Source of the DNA: Rotaria sp. Silwood1
Taxonomy: Eukaryota > Rotifera > Eurotatoria > Philodinida > Philodinidae
Reading direction: 5' to 3'
NCBI GenBank assembly: GCA_905250075.1
Contig: CAJNOP010000359.1
Span: forward strand, 124,001 to 188,000
Length of the DNA stretch: 64,000 nt
Below the pieces are notes generated by a model. It worked only from the letters and a program-made list of their open reading frames with translations. It was not told the origin of the DNA and ran no database searches. A program made the position numbers and the translations under genes. Positions 13,749 through 27,900 of the stretch are shown here, one piece after another. The first letter of the stretch is position 1; every line of letters starts with the position of its first letter.

Positions 13749-14273
13749 CTTTATTTAGAAAAGATTTTCTTTGTATTATGACATGGAAATGACAGGATAT
13801 GCTACTGTTGATGATAATAGCATGGAAAAAGAAAAAAAAAAGAGAGAAAGACATCATCGTCTTTCACCGCTCTTGTTATTATCGCACATTTCTTTTTTCT
13901 AAGCAGAATAGAGAGAGAAAAAAGAAGAAAAAAGACTGACGATGTATTTAATCCTATTATTAATATAAGATGCCCACGCAGCCAGTTAGATATTCATAAT
14001 ATTTTGAGAAATTTCACAGGAGATAGTCTGTGGATATTTTTTTTTTCTTGAATTATACAACGAGACGAAAAAAACAATTGAGGATTATCAATACACACAC
14101 ACATACACACGCACACGTAAAGACAAAAAAAAAAAAAGAAGCAATATATAAAATGAAAATCCAACTGGAATGATCTAGTTCATAATCATGTAATAAATCT
14201 AATGATTTTGTTTTTCGTTAAAGAGGCTGTACAAATACATAAAAATATGAAGATGTTTTCTTTGTTTTCTCTT
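13749..14273. other. Spacer between RNF34-like stop and TRPM start
   Basis: 525 bases between two minus-strand genes. It should hold the RNF34-like 3' untranslated region and the TRPM 5' flank. It contains an AC-rich microsatellite near 14091-14117 and purine-rich tracts near 13825-13935. No open frame is supported. Confidence 0.5.
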
Positions 14274-17127
14274 TTATGACTTGAAAACGCGTACAACACG
14301 AACAATATTCGATCGACAAATTGGACATTCGGCGAGTAATTTACCACATTTGACACATGTTACCTATAAACATAAAAAAAAAAGACAAGAAAAACATGAA
14401 TTAACTTATCAAGACAGATAATTATAAAAGAAAATAAATCGGAATTATTTTTATAACAAAGACTAACATTTGTCTCTTAAATAAAAAGAAAATAACAACG
14501 GATAAAAAGATCAACTATTAGAAAACAAAATGAAGCTTAGCCATTCTTAGAGATAATCATAACTCTAACTAAGAATAGATTAACCGACGCATGGCTTATG
14601 TTTTTTTTTGTTCTTTCTATAATTCAAACGGATTTAGTTCAAATATATATTTACTATGATAATTATAAAATTGTCTTCTTTTGTTTTTAAGAGATCTAGA
14701 AATCTATTTCTTTATTGAAGATTTTGCGAACGTCTAATATAATCATCCATGTCGACTAAAATTATTCAATATTATCTAATTTAATGATCATAAAAATGAT
14801 TTTTAATTATCTTTTTTTTCTTTTTGTTTTTATTCGATCGATCAATAATATTGTATAAAGAAGATTAACTAAAATAGTTAACTTACCATATGACCACAAT
14901 CTAAAAATACACAATCAGCAATTGCATCCATGCATACTTTACATAATTCACTATCGCTTGCTGTTGCATTATCAAGTTCTTTAGCTAGATAAAGAAACAA
15001 AAGAAGTGTCGTTTTTTTTTGTTGTTGAATATTTAAATTTACTTTTGATTTTTTCATTTTGTCGATCACGATAAAGTCTTCGAACTTTTTCAATTAATTC
15101 AGTTTTTTCAACACATCCTTTATAATCAACAAAATTTGCTACTAAAATTTCTTTTAATTCACGAACACTTAAATCTTCAATATTTTGTTCATTATTTAAT
15201 TCACTAAGAGATTTTCGACGTATCCGTTGTTGATTTGTTGTTGTTTGTTGTTGTTGTTGTTGTTGCTAAATATAAAACAATAAATAATATTCATCAATTT
15301 CATATAAAATATTATTTATAAATGAATTTCAAATATATGAAAAGTCAAGATTCGATTTTATAGTAATTTACTGATACATTTTTCTGAAAGAAATAATAGA
15401 ATAAATTAGATGAATGTGATAATACATTGAATTGATATGTCGCATGATCGACTGAATGCCTTAGATCACATGTTCTATGGTACGTTGACTGCAATAACCC
15501 TGATTTAAGACAGACGTCTGTCTAGATTTGCAAGAGAAGATATTACGGAGTCGAAATTTTTGGCGAACAAATATACTTATTGTTAATAAGAATGCTCTTC
15601 TGATATTTTTCTTTTGTTATCTTAAACCTTATTTATGATCCTATATAAATTAGTATAGTTTTGCTCATTACGTAATATATGAAGAATAAACTTATTATTA
15701 TATAAGAGTAAAAATACTTGACTACTTTACTTATATAACAATGGCATTAACTTCGTCGAAGTCTGATGTAATGTTTCAATATTCTTTCATTTACAAAAAA
15801 TATGAGTCTATTAATAGTTAATATGATTGTTCAAATAATCAAACAATTCTGAAATTATTCGATTAATTATGTAATTAACAATTTTTTACTAATTAATTAT
15901 AACTTGCATTCTTTTCAAGAAACTAATATTCTCTATAAATTATACATTAGAAGAGAACATAGCCATAACTTTTGACTTAAGTATATACTAATACATAATA
16001 TCAGCATATGATTAATATATTTATCTAACTTTTCCTTAGATAAAAAAAGAAAAACAATGTATTAGTAAATATGAGTCATCATCATTCATGTGATGTTTGC
16101 TAATTATATGAATTTAAGAAAAAACATTAAAAAAAAGCATTTTTATTTTTACCACATTATTTGAACTAGCTGTTGTTTCATTAGTTGTTGAAGTTCTTCG
16201 TTGTTGTGGACTAGTTGATGTACTATTTGTTGTTGTTGTATAAACAAAATTTCCAGGTGATGAAAATGTATATGTAAATGGTCCATTTGTTGTTGTACCA
16301 AAATTAAATGTTGATGTACCATTTCCATTATTTGTTGTTGTCGTTGTTGTTGTGGTTGTTTGTTGATGATCACCAAGTGCATGATGTAAAACACCCGATA
16401 CTGTATTTGTAACATAATCTTGTAAATTTGCAGCAAAATGATTCATTTGACTAGCAAATGATGACATTGTATGTTGAAAATTTGTATAATTTCCATTTTT
16501 AGGTGGAGGAGGAGGTGGTGGAGGTGGTGGTGGCATAACAGTTGTTGTTGTAGATGATGATGATGATGATGATGAGGCACTTGTTGATGTTGAAAATTGA
16601 TTAAATGTTGTATGAAATTGTTGTTGATTAGCATTTGTTGTTGTTGATGATGATGTTTGTGCTTGTTGTTGTTGTTGTTGTTGAATAAATAAACGTGTAA
16701 ATGGTAAATGTCTATTTCGTACAATTAAATCGACAAGTTCTTGTTTTTCTGTACATGTATGATGTGAAATATTTTTTGCTTGTAAATAGCACCGTAAATG
16801 TTTAACTTTTAATGCTAATAATTGTTCATCTGTTGTTGAATCACTTGATATTAATTGACATGTAAGACATATACGATATGGTTGATTATAATGACGTTCA
16901 CGGGGTGCACAACTTGTACAATAATATTGACGACAAACTGCGCAACTTTTCTATAAAAAAAAAAATAAACATAACAATAAACAAAAATTTTTATTAAAGA
17001 ATTTTTTTTTTTTTGTGAAAAATACTTTTCGTTTAGTTAATGTATATGTAGAATGACAATGTTCACATTGATCATTTGAGGAAGTTGTAGTAGAATAAGA
17101 TGATGATGATGAGGATGGTGATGGCAT
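14274..17127 (-). CDS. RNF34: RNF34/RFFL-like E3 ubiquitin ligase (FYVE-like, SAP-like, RING)
   Basis: Likely membrane-associated E3 ubiquitin ligase of the RNF34/rififylin family. Exons: 17026-17127, 16153-16950, 15043-15265, 14887-14984, 14274-14363, total 1311 bases, 436 residues, in frame. An N-terminal zinc finger of FYVE-like type spans the first junction (CEHC, then CAVC, then YCTSC). A SAP-like helix pair follows ([15 protein letters not shown]). There is a long low-complexity linker with poly-Gln, Ser/Thr runs and a stretch of 11 prolines, then a second SAP-like motif ([18 protein letters not shown]). The C-terminal C3HC4 RING reads [18 protein letters not shown], then TCVKCGK, then CPICRS, ending VRVFKS as in the family. 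Vertebrate family members are about 360-370 residues, and the extra length is mainly the linker. RNF34 and RFFL cannot be separated here. Confidence 0.9.
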
Positions 17128-17615
17128 TATTTTTAATGAAGACAATACTTTGAAACAATTACTAAACAGAGACGCCACGTCTTGAATATCGAAAAAGAAA
17201 ATAGAAAAAAGAAAATAAATAGGAAAAATTATTTGAATATCATTTATTACCTCTTGAAATTTATTGAACAAGTCAATAATGCATAAAAGAGTCTTTTCTT
17301 TTTTTCTCTTTTTTTTCTTATATCGGTCAATCAATCAATCTGACATCTTGTTGTTGCTCGTTTTGTTTTCAACCAATAGATAACTTTTGAATAAAAATTA
17401 ATTTCTTATTTTCTTACAAATAAAAAAAAAATAAATATGAAATATTCTTATAAAGAATTTTTTCTCATATTTAAAAATTAAAAAAAAAATAATATTTTGT
17501 TATATTTTTCTTCGAGTGACATCTGTTATTATGTAGGTGTGTGAAGAACAAAAAAAAAGTAAATAAATCAAAAAAACTTCTTTCAATCATTATACGAATT
17601 ATCTAAAAACTTAAA
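17128..17615. promoter_or_regulatory. Divergent intergenic region, RNF34-like / myosin light chain
   Basis: 488 bases between start codons on opposite strands, so both promoters and 5' untranslated regions must lie here or beyond introns. It is A/T-rich with poly-T and poly-A runs. An open frame of 127 codons on the minus strand overlaps it but merely runs into the RNF34-like first exon and is probably not coding. No core promoter element can be called. Confidence 0.45.
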
Positions 17616-18239
17616 ATGGCAGCTCGTGCTAAAGCTAAACAACCAGCTAAAAAACGGCAACAACGTGCAACTTCAAATATATTTGCGATGTTTGATCAAT
17701 CGCAAATACAAGAATTTAAAGAAGCTTTTAATATTATTGATCATGATCGAGTTCGTTTTTAAACTAACCATTGCTTTTTTTTTTTTTAGTAATTTTTACT
17801 TTCTAGGATGGTTTTATAAGTAGTGATGATTTACGAGATATGTTTGCTTCATTAGGTAAAGTTGTACCTGATGTAGAACTTGAAGCAATGATCCGTGAAG
17901 CACCTGGAGATATTAATTTTACTAGTAGGAAAAAGAAAATTTTTGTATTTTTGTTTAGGATAAACAATATATTTTTTAGTGTTTTTAACATTATTTGGTG
18001 AAAAATTAACAGGTTCAGATCCTGAAGAAGTTATACGTAATGCATTTTTAGCATTAGATGAAGAACGTACAGGAAAAATAAGTGAAGAACGTTTACGTGA
18101 ATTATTAATGTCAATGGGTGATCGTTATACTGAAGAAGAAGTTGATGAATTATTTAAAGATGCTCCTATTAAAAATGGCCTTTTTGATTATCAAGAATTT
18201 GTTAAAATTCTTAAATATGGACGAAAAGATCAAGATTAA
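17616..18239 (+). CDS. MRLC: Myosin regulatory light chain (non-muscle/smooth type)
   Basis: EF-hand light chain that binds the neck of myosin II heavy chain. Phosphorylation of its N-terminus switches contractility on. Exons 17616-17750, 17807-17924, 17980-18239 sum to 513 bases, 170 residues, the usual family length. The N-terminus has the basic stretch and phosphorylation motif [15 protein letters not shown], where Thr-Ser is the myosin light-chain kinase site. The first EF-hand starts [13 protein letters not shown] and should bind the divalent ion. The later EF-hands are degenerate, as is normal. [14 protein letters not shown] is typical of the family and is created by splicing at 17924/17980. 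DDX54 follows 207 bases downstream on the same strand. Confidence 0.95.
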
Positions 18240-18435
18240 ATGATATCATAGATATATATATATATATTTGTATTTTCTTTTTTTTTTATTTCCATGAACA
18301 GATATATTTTTTCGCTTTTTTTTTTCTCTCTTATGAAAATTCCATTGCTTTATTATGATTATTATTTTTTTTTTTGCTAAATTAAGGAATTAATCACATT
18401 CGATTTATAATTAAAATGTATTTTTTTGTAATTGT

Positions 18436-18446
18436 AGATCAGTAAA
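18436..18446 (+). promoter_or_regulatory. Acceptor-like site just before the DDX54 start
   Basis: A T-rich run ending ATTGTAG (AG at 18436-18437) lies 9 bases before the start codon. It looks like an intron 3' splice site. It is either the end of a 5' untranslated intron or a spliced-leader acceptor, and the sequence alone does not decide. Confidence 0.45.
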
Positions 18447-21400
18447 ATGAATGAAGAAGATTTTCAACAAGGTAAATTTGTTTTTTTATTTGAAAATAAT
18501 AGAATTTTATTTTTTTTTTTTATAGATTTTACTTTTGATGGAGAAATAAATAAAAAGAAAAATTTAAAATCAAAAAAAAAGAATAAATCAAATGGATTTC
18601 AATCATTTGGTATGTTAATCATTTTATTTATTGTTTGTAGTCAATAAATATACCAAAAAAAACAAAACAAAAAAGCAAACTTCTTATCTTGATATTTAAA
18701 GGTCAAAAGAAAAAATAGAAGATTAAAGTTTCGTTAAGAATTTAAAAAAGAAATTGATCCGTATATGTAATTATTCATATTATTAAGTAAAATTCTCAAT
18801 ATGTTTTTAAAAAACTTGAATTTTTCGAATAGTTAATTTCTATTTGAAAATTTACTGATAGAAATCAGAGACACATTATGAAAATACTTTTCGTCTTACA
18901 AAAAATTCGAACTTTATTCAAGTAATCAACTGATTACTATCACATACTCTTTTATATTTATGTAAAATACATATTAAATAATTTCAGGATTATCATCACC
19001 TGTATTTAAAGCTATTATGAAACGTGGTTATAAAGTTCCAACACCAATTCAACGTAAAGTATGAAATATAATTAAATAGTAATTTATAGAATTTTTGTTT
19101 TTGTTTTTTCTTAATTCATAGGCGATTCCCGTAATCTTAAAAAATAAAGATATTGTAGCAATGGCACGTACTGGTAGTGGAAAAACTGCTGCTTTTCTTA
19201 TACCAATGTTTGAAAAATTAAAAGGACATGATCCAAATTCTGGTCCACGTGCACTTATTCTATCACCTACTCGTGAATTAGCTTTACAAACACTTAAATT
19301 TACAAAAGAAGTAAATACAAAAAAAAAAACGATTCTTTTTTTTTTCTTGCAAAATAAATTAATACAGTGAGAATAACTAAATTTTCATTTCGAATCAGTA
19401 CAATTGATCTTTCAAAGACTGTTATGACACATATATATCTGTCGTGAGTGTTGGTATGAATGAGAATCTTTGGTGTATATTACCTTCATTTCTGAAAAAG
19501 TTGAATAAATATATTGATATTATACACAAGTTCTATTTTTTCTTTTAGCTTGGAAAATTAACTGATCTCATCGCAACAGCTATTCTTGGTGGTGAAAGGT
19601 AAGACATTGTTAAATTAAAACTATTTTTCAATTTGTTTGGATTCTTTCATAATCTATTTATTGTTTAGACTTGAAGAACAATTTAGTAATTTACATGCTC
19701 ATCCAGATATGTACGTTGATTAGTTATAAAAAATAAAAATTCTTTTTTTTTTTTTTGTATTAAGAATTATTGCAACACCTGGTCGTTTTATGCATTTATG
19801 TATTGAAATGGATCTTAAATTATATGATATTAAATATGTTGTATTCGATGAAGCAGATCGGTATGTTTAATTATACTAAATCTCATAGTTATTTTTCATA
19901 GAGAATTAACAGAAGAGAACGAGTACATGAAAAAACAGTACTAGATCATAAATAAGATTATTTCCATCATGAACAAAAAAGCAATAAAATAGAAATGATC
20001 AACTCAATGAAAATTTTAAATTATAACAAAAAATCTTTAGAAAAGATGGTCTATTATGAAACAGTAAAATAAAAGAAATTGTTGATGTAATTTAATAGTA
20101 CTTCGTAGTTTGTGATTACGTTAGATTTTAAGCATCGGAATTTGAGATCGAATATCTGTCAGAATATGATTAAGAAAAATTCCATAAATAGTTCAGATAT
20201 TAATTTCATATGAAGGTCATTCATAAAAAACTTTCCTAAACTTGTCGAATAGATCCGAATTTGAAATTTTTTGAACACTATTAATCATTCTTAATGAAAG
20301 ATTTTATATTATAAAAATTTTTTACTCACATTTATTTAGTTTATTTGAAATGGGTTTTCAAGAACAAATTAATGATATAGTAAAACGTTTACCATCTCAA
20401 CGTCAAACATTATTATTTTCAGCAACATTATCAAAAATACTTGCTGAATTTGCTAAAGCAGGTCTATATGAACCAGAATTAATTCGTCTTGATATTGAAA
20501 TGAAATTAAATGAAAATTTAAAATTATTATTTTTTCATTTACGTCATGATGATAAAACAGCATTATTATTATATTTACTTCGTTCAATAATACCAATTGA
20601 TCAACAAATTGTTTTATTTGTTGCAACACGTCATCATTGTGAATATTTAAAAGAATTACTTGAACAACAACAACAACAACAACAAAATTTATTTTCAGCT
20701 GTTACAATTTATTCAACACTTGATCATACAACAAGAAAAATAAATCTTTCAAAATATCAAACAGGTAAAGCACGTATATTAATTGTAACAGATATAGCTG
20801 CAAGAGGATTAGATATACCTTCACTTGATAATGTTATTAATTATCATTTTCCTGCAACACCAAAATTATTTCTTCATCGTGTTGGTCGTGTTGCACGTGC
20901 TGGACGAATGGGTACAGCTTATTCATTTATATCAACAGATGAATTATCATATTTATTTGATATACAAGAATTTATTGGTAAAACAATAAAATATGCAATA
21001 AATAATGATAATAATAATGATTATCATTTAATATTTGGTAATGTACCACAAACAATAATTGATGAAGAATCTGATACAATAAAAAAATTAACTGAAATAA
21101 ATATTGATTTAATTAATTTATTTCAAGTACAACAAAATGCATATCAACATTATTTAAGATCACGACCAACATCAACATATGCATCAATTAAACAAATGAA
21201 ACAATATCATAATCAAATTATTAATATGGATATACATCCAATATTTAAACAAAATTATATAGCTGAAGATTTAACACCTAATATACTTATACAACAATTA
21301 AAAACATTTCGAGCAAAGAATGTAAGTTAAAAATATCTTATTAAAATTTCAAAAACAATCTCATGTTTTCTCTTCAATAATATCTAATGAATACTCGGTA

Positions 21401-24400
21401 TTTTAATTTGATAAATCTTATTGTTGTTATTATGTAGATCTAAATCAGCTTTTTATGATATATCTGAAAGAAATCATCGAAAATTATTATTATTTTTTTT
21501 TTTTGTTTTCTCAAAATGAATATATTCAAATTAGAAGATTTCAATGATTGCTATCGAATGATATCTTCAGAGTATGCCTACTAGGTAATTTAAATTTGTT
21601 TTCCACATTAATATTAGTATTTCTAGGCTAATTTTTGAATTCTGTTTATTCTATTCTACTAAAAAGCTTTTATGCCATTAGATTTAACATATCGGAAAAT
21701 ATATTTCTCATTATTTAAATTGATGAAAGATTGGCTTTCGTTTTTCCGTCTGAATACACACTATGAAAAGATGCTTCAAGCGAAGCTTGATCTGTTTACG
21801 TCATTATATAATGAAAAATACTACATGATTGACGGTACTTGAAGATGACATTTTCAATTTGCTAGATGGATGCATTAATATATATTTTAATAGCTTCTTA
21901 TATTTTTTATGCTATGTTGACCTTTTAGATATAATAAATACGTTTTTCTCAAAATGTCATGCTTATCAAATACTCTTTCGTTTTCTTTTTCATAAGTTTG
22001 AATTCTTAAAATATAATTTAAGTTCTTGAAATATTAAATCTATAATAAATACATAAACTAAACTTATATATATTTCATTCTATTTTATCGAAGTATTTAG
22101 TTTTTCTTGAATCTATCAATAAACTAAAAAAAATTGATTTTATAGTTTTGCCTTAATTTCAATGATATTTAAATAAAAAAAAATTTTTTTTTTTTTTTTT
22201 GTTATGACATAGACAATATTCGAAGTAAATCCATCTTCAAACAATACAGCATGTGCAATTATGAAACGAAAACGAGCTCATGATGAAAAACTTATTCTTA
22301 AACATGATAAAAAAGATCAATCATTATCAGAAATTAATGATGATGATCAAACAAAAACACTTGAGGTTTGAAATATTGAATACAATAATTAAAATGAAAA
22401 ATTTAAGTTTTTTTTTTTGATTTTAGGTCGATAATTTAACAATAACAATTCAAGATCCAAATGAATTAGATAATGATAATAATATGGAATCATCACGTAA
22501 AAAGAAGAAAAAAAATCGACGAGAAGTTGATAAAGAATTTTTTATTCCATATCAACCAGCTGATTTTAAACGAGAAAAAGGGTAACAAAAAAAAAGAAGA
22601 AATTTTAAATGTTTTTTTAATTTTTTTCTTAAAATATATTTTTAGTTTGGAAATTCAATCTTTTGAACGTCAAACTAATGAAGCTGTTATGGATTTAACA
22701 AATGATGATGGTACTCAAATACGAGGTCCAACAATACAAAAAACTAAATGGTTAATAAATTGAAAAGAATATTTATTTTAATAGATGAATACTTATTTTT
22801 TTTTTTTTTTTTGGTTTTTAGGGATCGTAAAAAGAAAAAATTTGTTACTGTTGGTCAAACTGATTCAAAAACAAAAAAAATAAAAACAGAAAGTGGTCAA
22901 TGGATTCAAGCATCTTATAAAACTAATGCGTATGTTGAAGTTTTTTCTTTAATTACATGATTATCAAATGAATTTTTAAGAAAATAGAATATGTTGATAG
23001 GAAATAATTTCAAATTTCCGATGAGAAAAATTATATCAAAACGGAAAACTATTAATCCTATTGTGGAATATCTCTAAATATCGATGAATCGATCAAAATC
23101 ATATCAGTAATGATAGAATTTTTATTCTAAGAAAAGCTAAAAACTTCCGTTTGTTGGTTAAAGTAATGTTACAGCATATTCACTAGAGTTGAAGTAATAA
23201 GTATGTCTAGCAAGCTTCATATTGGCCAAAAAAAATATTCTTAATATCAAGGTTTTTCTTTTTCAATAGAAATGAATCCTATTATTTTCATATTTTGTAG
23301 AACACCAGTTTCTCTCAATAAAACACTAGCAAATGAAGTTCTTCAGCTAATTAATCACTTTTGAGTCAACATTATATAAGTCATAATGAGATATGAATAC
23401 GCAGAGAAGAGTTCGAGTGTTTAATTTATTGCTTCGAAGATACTGTATTTCTAAAGTCAACACAGCGGTCTCTGTTAGAAAAACTAATTTTCAAATTTCG
23501 ACTTGAAACTTTGTATAGAGATAGACCTTAACAAGAATAGATTATTGTGAAAGTTCGAGATCTTGCCACTATTTCTATCCTTAAATATGATGAAAAGACG
23601 GAAAGTTTTTACCATAAACTATTCATACTAATCTCTATACTAAGTTTCAAGTCAAAATTTTCTAAAATTAGTTTTTTCCCAGTGTAACTGAGAAACACTA
23701 CAGCTTTCAATTAAAAAATACAGTATCTCGATAGCAATAAGCTTAGGGTTCAAACTCTTCGTGAAGTATACATAGTTCTCATTCAATAGATGTTTATCAT
23801 TTTTGAAATTTGCATTGTACGATTGTTTATGTAAGTTTTGATAGAAGAAAATATTTACATAACATTCTTTTAAAACCATTCGTAATTAGACCTGTAAGCC
23901 GATCGACTAAGCCATCGGAGCATAAAAATGTGTAGTAGATATTTGAGAATTTTCGATATCAAGGATTAGTTTTCAAGGATGTTCTTATCTTTTTTCTTCT
24001 TATCATTATGTTCTCTCGCATTATTTTCTTCTTTCTTATTCATTTCAAAATTTTACACTATTAAGAAAATTTTTTTTAATTAAAACATCGAAAATCTCAA
24101 GCTGTCGATTCATGCATAGCCTTATACATCTATTTGTAAGCGAAATATGAGAGTAGAAATTCCTCTCGGCTCCAAAGTCTTGCAAATTTAAGTTCGTGAT
24201 CATTAAGACTTGCTTTCATGCTATTTTTTTTATGTATTTTTAGTTACAAAAAATGGCTTAATAAATCAAAAGTACTTGATAAAGAATTACCAGATAGTCG
24301 TCGAAATAAATCTGAAGATCATATGCATAATGATGAAATTTCTACTGCACAAGCTAAACCACGTATGTCATTTTTATTTCTTATGAATATTTGTTTTTTT

Positions 24401-24702
24401 TGAATATCATCTATTTTTTAGGACAATTTCAACAACGTGTAAAACAATTAATGAATCGACAAAAATCTCAATTAAAAGCTAAAGGTCAACAAATGCCAAG
24501 TCATTCGGAATTGAAAAAGCCTGAACAAATTGTTAAAAAACGTGTTGAAAAACGTCAACGACAATCATTACAACGTGCACGTCAAATGCGTAAAGGTGGT
24601 CGAACGAATTATAAGAATAAACGACATAGTAATAAACCAAAACATGCTCGAAATTCGTCTTCGAATACAAATAATTCATCGAAAAGAACTAAAAAGAAAT
24701 AA
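18447..24702 (+). CDS. DDX54: DEAD-box RNA helicase DDX54/Dbp10
   Basis: Nucleolar ATP-dependent RNA helicase for large-subunit ribosome biogenesis (yeast Dbp10). Fourteen exons: 18447-18471, 18526-18609, 18988-19058, 19122-19310, 19549-19598, 19669-19710, 19765-19860, 20340-21321, 22213-22365, 22427-22581, 22646-22750, 22822-22929, 24244-24362, 24422-24702; 2460 bases, 819 residues, in frame. Motifs in order: Q motif ([12 protein letters not shown]), Walker A ([11 protein letters not shown]), Ia (PTRELALQT), GG (LGGER), Ib (TPGR), DEAD box in VFDEADR, SAT in [15 protein letters not shown], and motif [13 protein letters not shown]. The C-terminal Dbp10-type domain contains [17 protein letters not shown] and [16 protein letters not shown]. 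The tail is very basic. A poly-Gln run sits in the second RecA lobe. Intron 12 (22930-24243) carries an inverted-repeat element. Confidence 0.95.
23392..23774. mobile_element. Inverted-repeat element (MITE-like) in DDX54 intron 12
   Basis: Imperfect inverted repeats of roughly 130-150 bases face each other: the left arm from about 23392 to 23530 and the right arm from about 23620 to 23774. Matching blocks include GATACTGTATTT, AAAACTAATTTT and GACTTGAAACTT with TATAGAGAT. No transposase frame is present in the roughly 380 bases. Target-site duplication is unclear, and the arms are more diverged than those of the element at 1734-2318, so this is probably an older insertion. Confidence 0.6.
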
Positions 24703-24935
24703 AGTTGTTTTGCTTGTAATTCCGATTGTTATTGTTTTTTTGTTTTGTTAAAAAAAAAAAAAAAAAAAGCAAAACCAAATATCATATTGATACTCCATCT
24801 ATCAAAAACATTGTTTTTATTGGTCGTTTGGTAAATAGTAGCATTTTGGAGGAGGAGTCAAAAAAAATCATTTGATTTCTAAATATAATAAATTTTTCTT
24901 ATTTTTAGATTAATTTTTTTTTTTCTAAATAAAAT

Positions 24936-27900
24936 ATGACAAGTGAAAACGAATTAGATGTTATTAAACCAATGGACACTATTGAAAGTAAAGATGAACA
25001 AACTTTATTAACTACTTCTGTTGAACAAGAAATAACACCTAAAGAAGAAGACGAAAAAGTAAATGTTGAAAAGCCAAAACGTCCTGGACGAAAAAAACGT
25101 GAATCATCATCAATATTAGATACAAAAGAAGAAGCAAATTTAAATATTGCTAATAATATGGATACTCAACCACTTTTCGAACAGCCAATTATTCTTGAAG
25201 GAAAACGTTCACGAAAACCAACATTACGATTAGAATTATCTGATTTAACAACACCAAAAAAAGAATTATCTATTCCTCAGGTAAATTTAAAAACTGTATT
25301 TATTAGTTTCATACTGATTATATTCTTACTTATCATCACTCATAATCAGATTATATGAAATATAGAATATTTTTTTCTTTATTTATGAAAAAAAAAAGAA
25401 ATCATTTCATAAGATGGAGCTATCGTGAACCATCTCATGTAGGATGGAATTTTCCCATCTATACGGAGTCCTAGTAGACAAATATTCCTAATCGTATATA
25501 TATATCATAGATAGAAAAGCTTTACATTGCTAAACTTCTAGAACAAGAATTATTTAAAATTCTATTTGATCTAGCCAATGATGGATGAGAAAGATTAAGA
25601 AGTAAAACAAACAGTCATTCACGATGAGTTCTGTTTATATTTGAAAAACAACTTTAGCTGCAATCGTCAGAAGATTTCTAGTGAATATATCTTTCAAAAT
25701 TTTGATTATCATATTATAAAATTAAATTTTAGTCGTTTATAAACGATGAATAAATCCTTCGAATTGACGTTTTTTTGTTTTTCTTATGCATAGGTAATTA
25801 AATAATGAAGACGTATACTATAATGGAAACGCTTTTTTTTTTCTAATGACACAATTAAATTTATTTATTCTATATAAATGAAGAACATCTACTTCTTATA
25901 TAAATTTTTTGTAAAATGACTTATACTTTTTCTCGACTATTTTTCATTATCATCTCTATAAATACTACTATTTTAATAATAATTTTAATATTCTTTATTT
26001 AGGGTCATGGAAAACCATTAGGTGAAATTGAATATAGTAAGACGAAAAAAACACTAACAATCAATATTTATTAAAAAATTTTTTTAATCTAAATCTTTAG
26101 TTAATTATCAAATAACTCATGCATCAACTGATGCTGTATCTCGTATGCGCAATATATGTTTTGGTCGACGAGCAGTAAGATAAATTAATTATTCAATCAA
26201 ACATATAAAATTATTCTTTTTTTTTATTTTTAGAGTCAAACTAATATAAGACAAAATCTTCGAGAATTTAAAGGATTTGAATTTGAACGTGATGGTGATG
26301 AATATCAACGACATTTAAACAATTTAATCAAGTAAATTTATATTAGTTTTTATGTAAGATAAATTTTCTTTGATAATTTTTTTTTTCTTTTATATTTAGA
26401 CTAAAAAAAGATCAATTACGATCAATTTCAGATATTCTTGGTTTACCAGCATCTGGTCGTAATAATGAACATGCTGAAAGAATATTAAATTTTTTAATGA
26501 ATCCAATTGATGAAGGAAAACCAATACCAGAAAGAAAAAAGTCCATACGACGTAGTTCAAAAAAATCTAGTACTAATTCAAAACAATCAAGTCATACAGA
26601 TGATGAAGAAAATGAATTCGAAGATAAAACAGAAGTAAATCATAGAAAAATTAAACAAAATAAATATTACTTAATACTATTTCAGAATGGTAATGATGAT
26701 AAACATGAAGAAATTTTTAATGATGAAGAGGACGAAGAAGAAGAAGTAGAAACCGATGATGATTATATTGGTAGTGATGAAGAAAGTGGCTTAAATACTA
26801 AAGATGATCCAGATGATTTTGTTTATCAACCTGGAAAGAAAACACCAAAGAAAAGATCATCAATTAAACGTTCACGAAAAGGAACTGGTCAGAAAAGAAA
26901 AAAAGGTTTGTTTTGATAATTAGTAAAATTTTCAGTTTTGATCATTCAAATGAGTTTTTTTAAAGAAATACCTTTATCAAATTATCAAGTATCTTCTAAG
27001 AATAAAGTTCGTTTTTTTTTGGAGATAACAGAATTTTTGTTATTGATATTTGAAGATAGAAGGTATTGAAAAGTTTGACATATTCAAAATGATCTCGTCT
27101 TAGGAAGAATTTGATCTGCGTGAATGATTTAACTAAAATTATTATAAATCAAAGAAAAAAAGATTTATTTTTCACTTGGCGAAGTTTCATGGGTGATAAA
27201 AAAGTATTTCAAGGACAATTCTTATCTCTTTTAAGCATTGAAACAAATGTCAAACTAAACAGTGAGGTAGTGAGAGTATTTTTCAAATTTTTTTATCTTT
27301 CAATTACATTTAATTCTATTGTGAACAATCTTAGAAGTGAAATATTTTTCTAAATAATCTCAATCGAAATAATATTCATTATTTGAGACATTCTTCAAAA
27401 AACATGTGTTTAGCCTGTAATGTTATCAAACGTTTTTGCCATGACTCACGGCCATGATAAGCATTCTATGTAGCTCTATGACAACTATTTTTAACTTTTG
27501 TAGAGCTTCAGTCATTTGTTTTTCTTATCAACCCATATTTACAGATATTAGTCGTTAATAGTACTTCTTTTTGTTATTTTACATGATTTGTATTCAAAGC
27601 TAATTCATACTCTGCTTATAAAATCTTGTTGCATTTAAATCAAATGCATTAACAGAGGATGATTTGTATAAAATATACAATCAACAACAAGAACATATAG
27701 CTAAACTATTCATAGAAGTTAATGTATAGACGTTCTAAAATGATCTATTGTCACGAATAATGAATTTTTAATTTGCAATCTTTCAGTTTGCTGGAAATAT
27801 AATTCGAATTGTTCTTCATTGCATTAGAATATTTCTTTATTTTACGTAGTCTCATTTAGCTCGTCATGAAAAAAACTTAAATGACATTAAGTGGGTGTAC

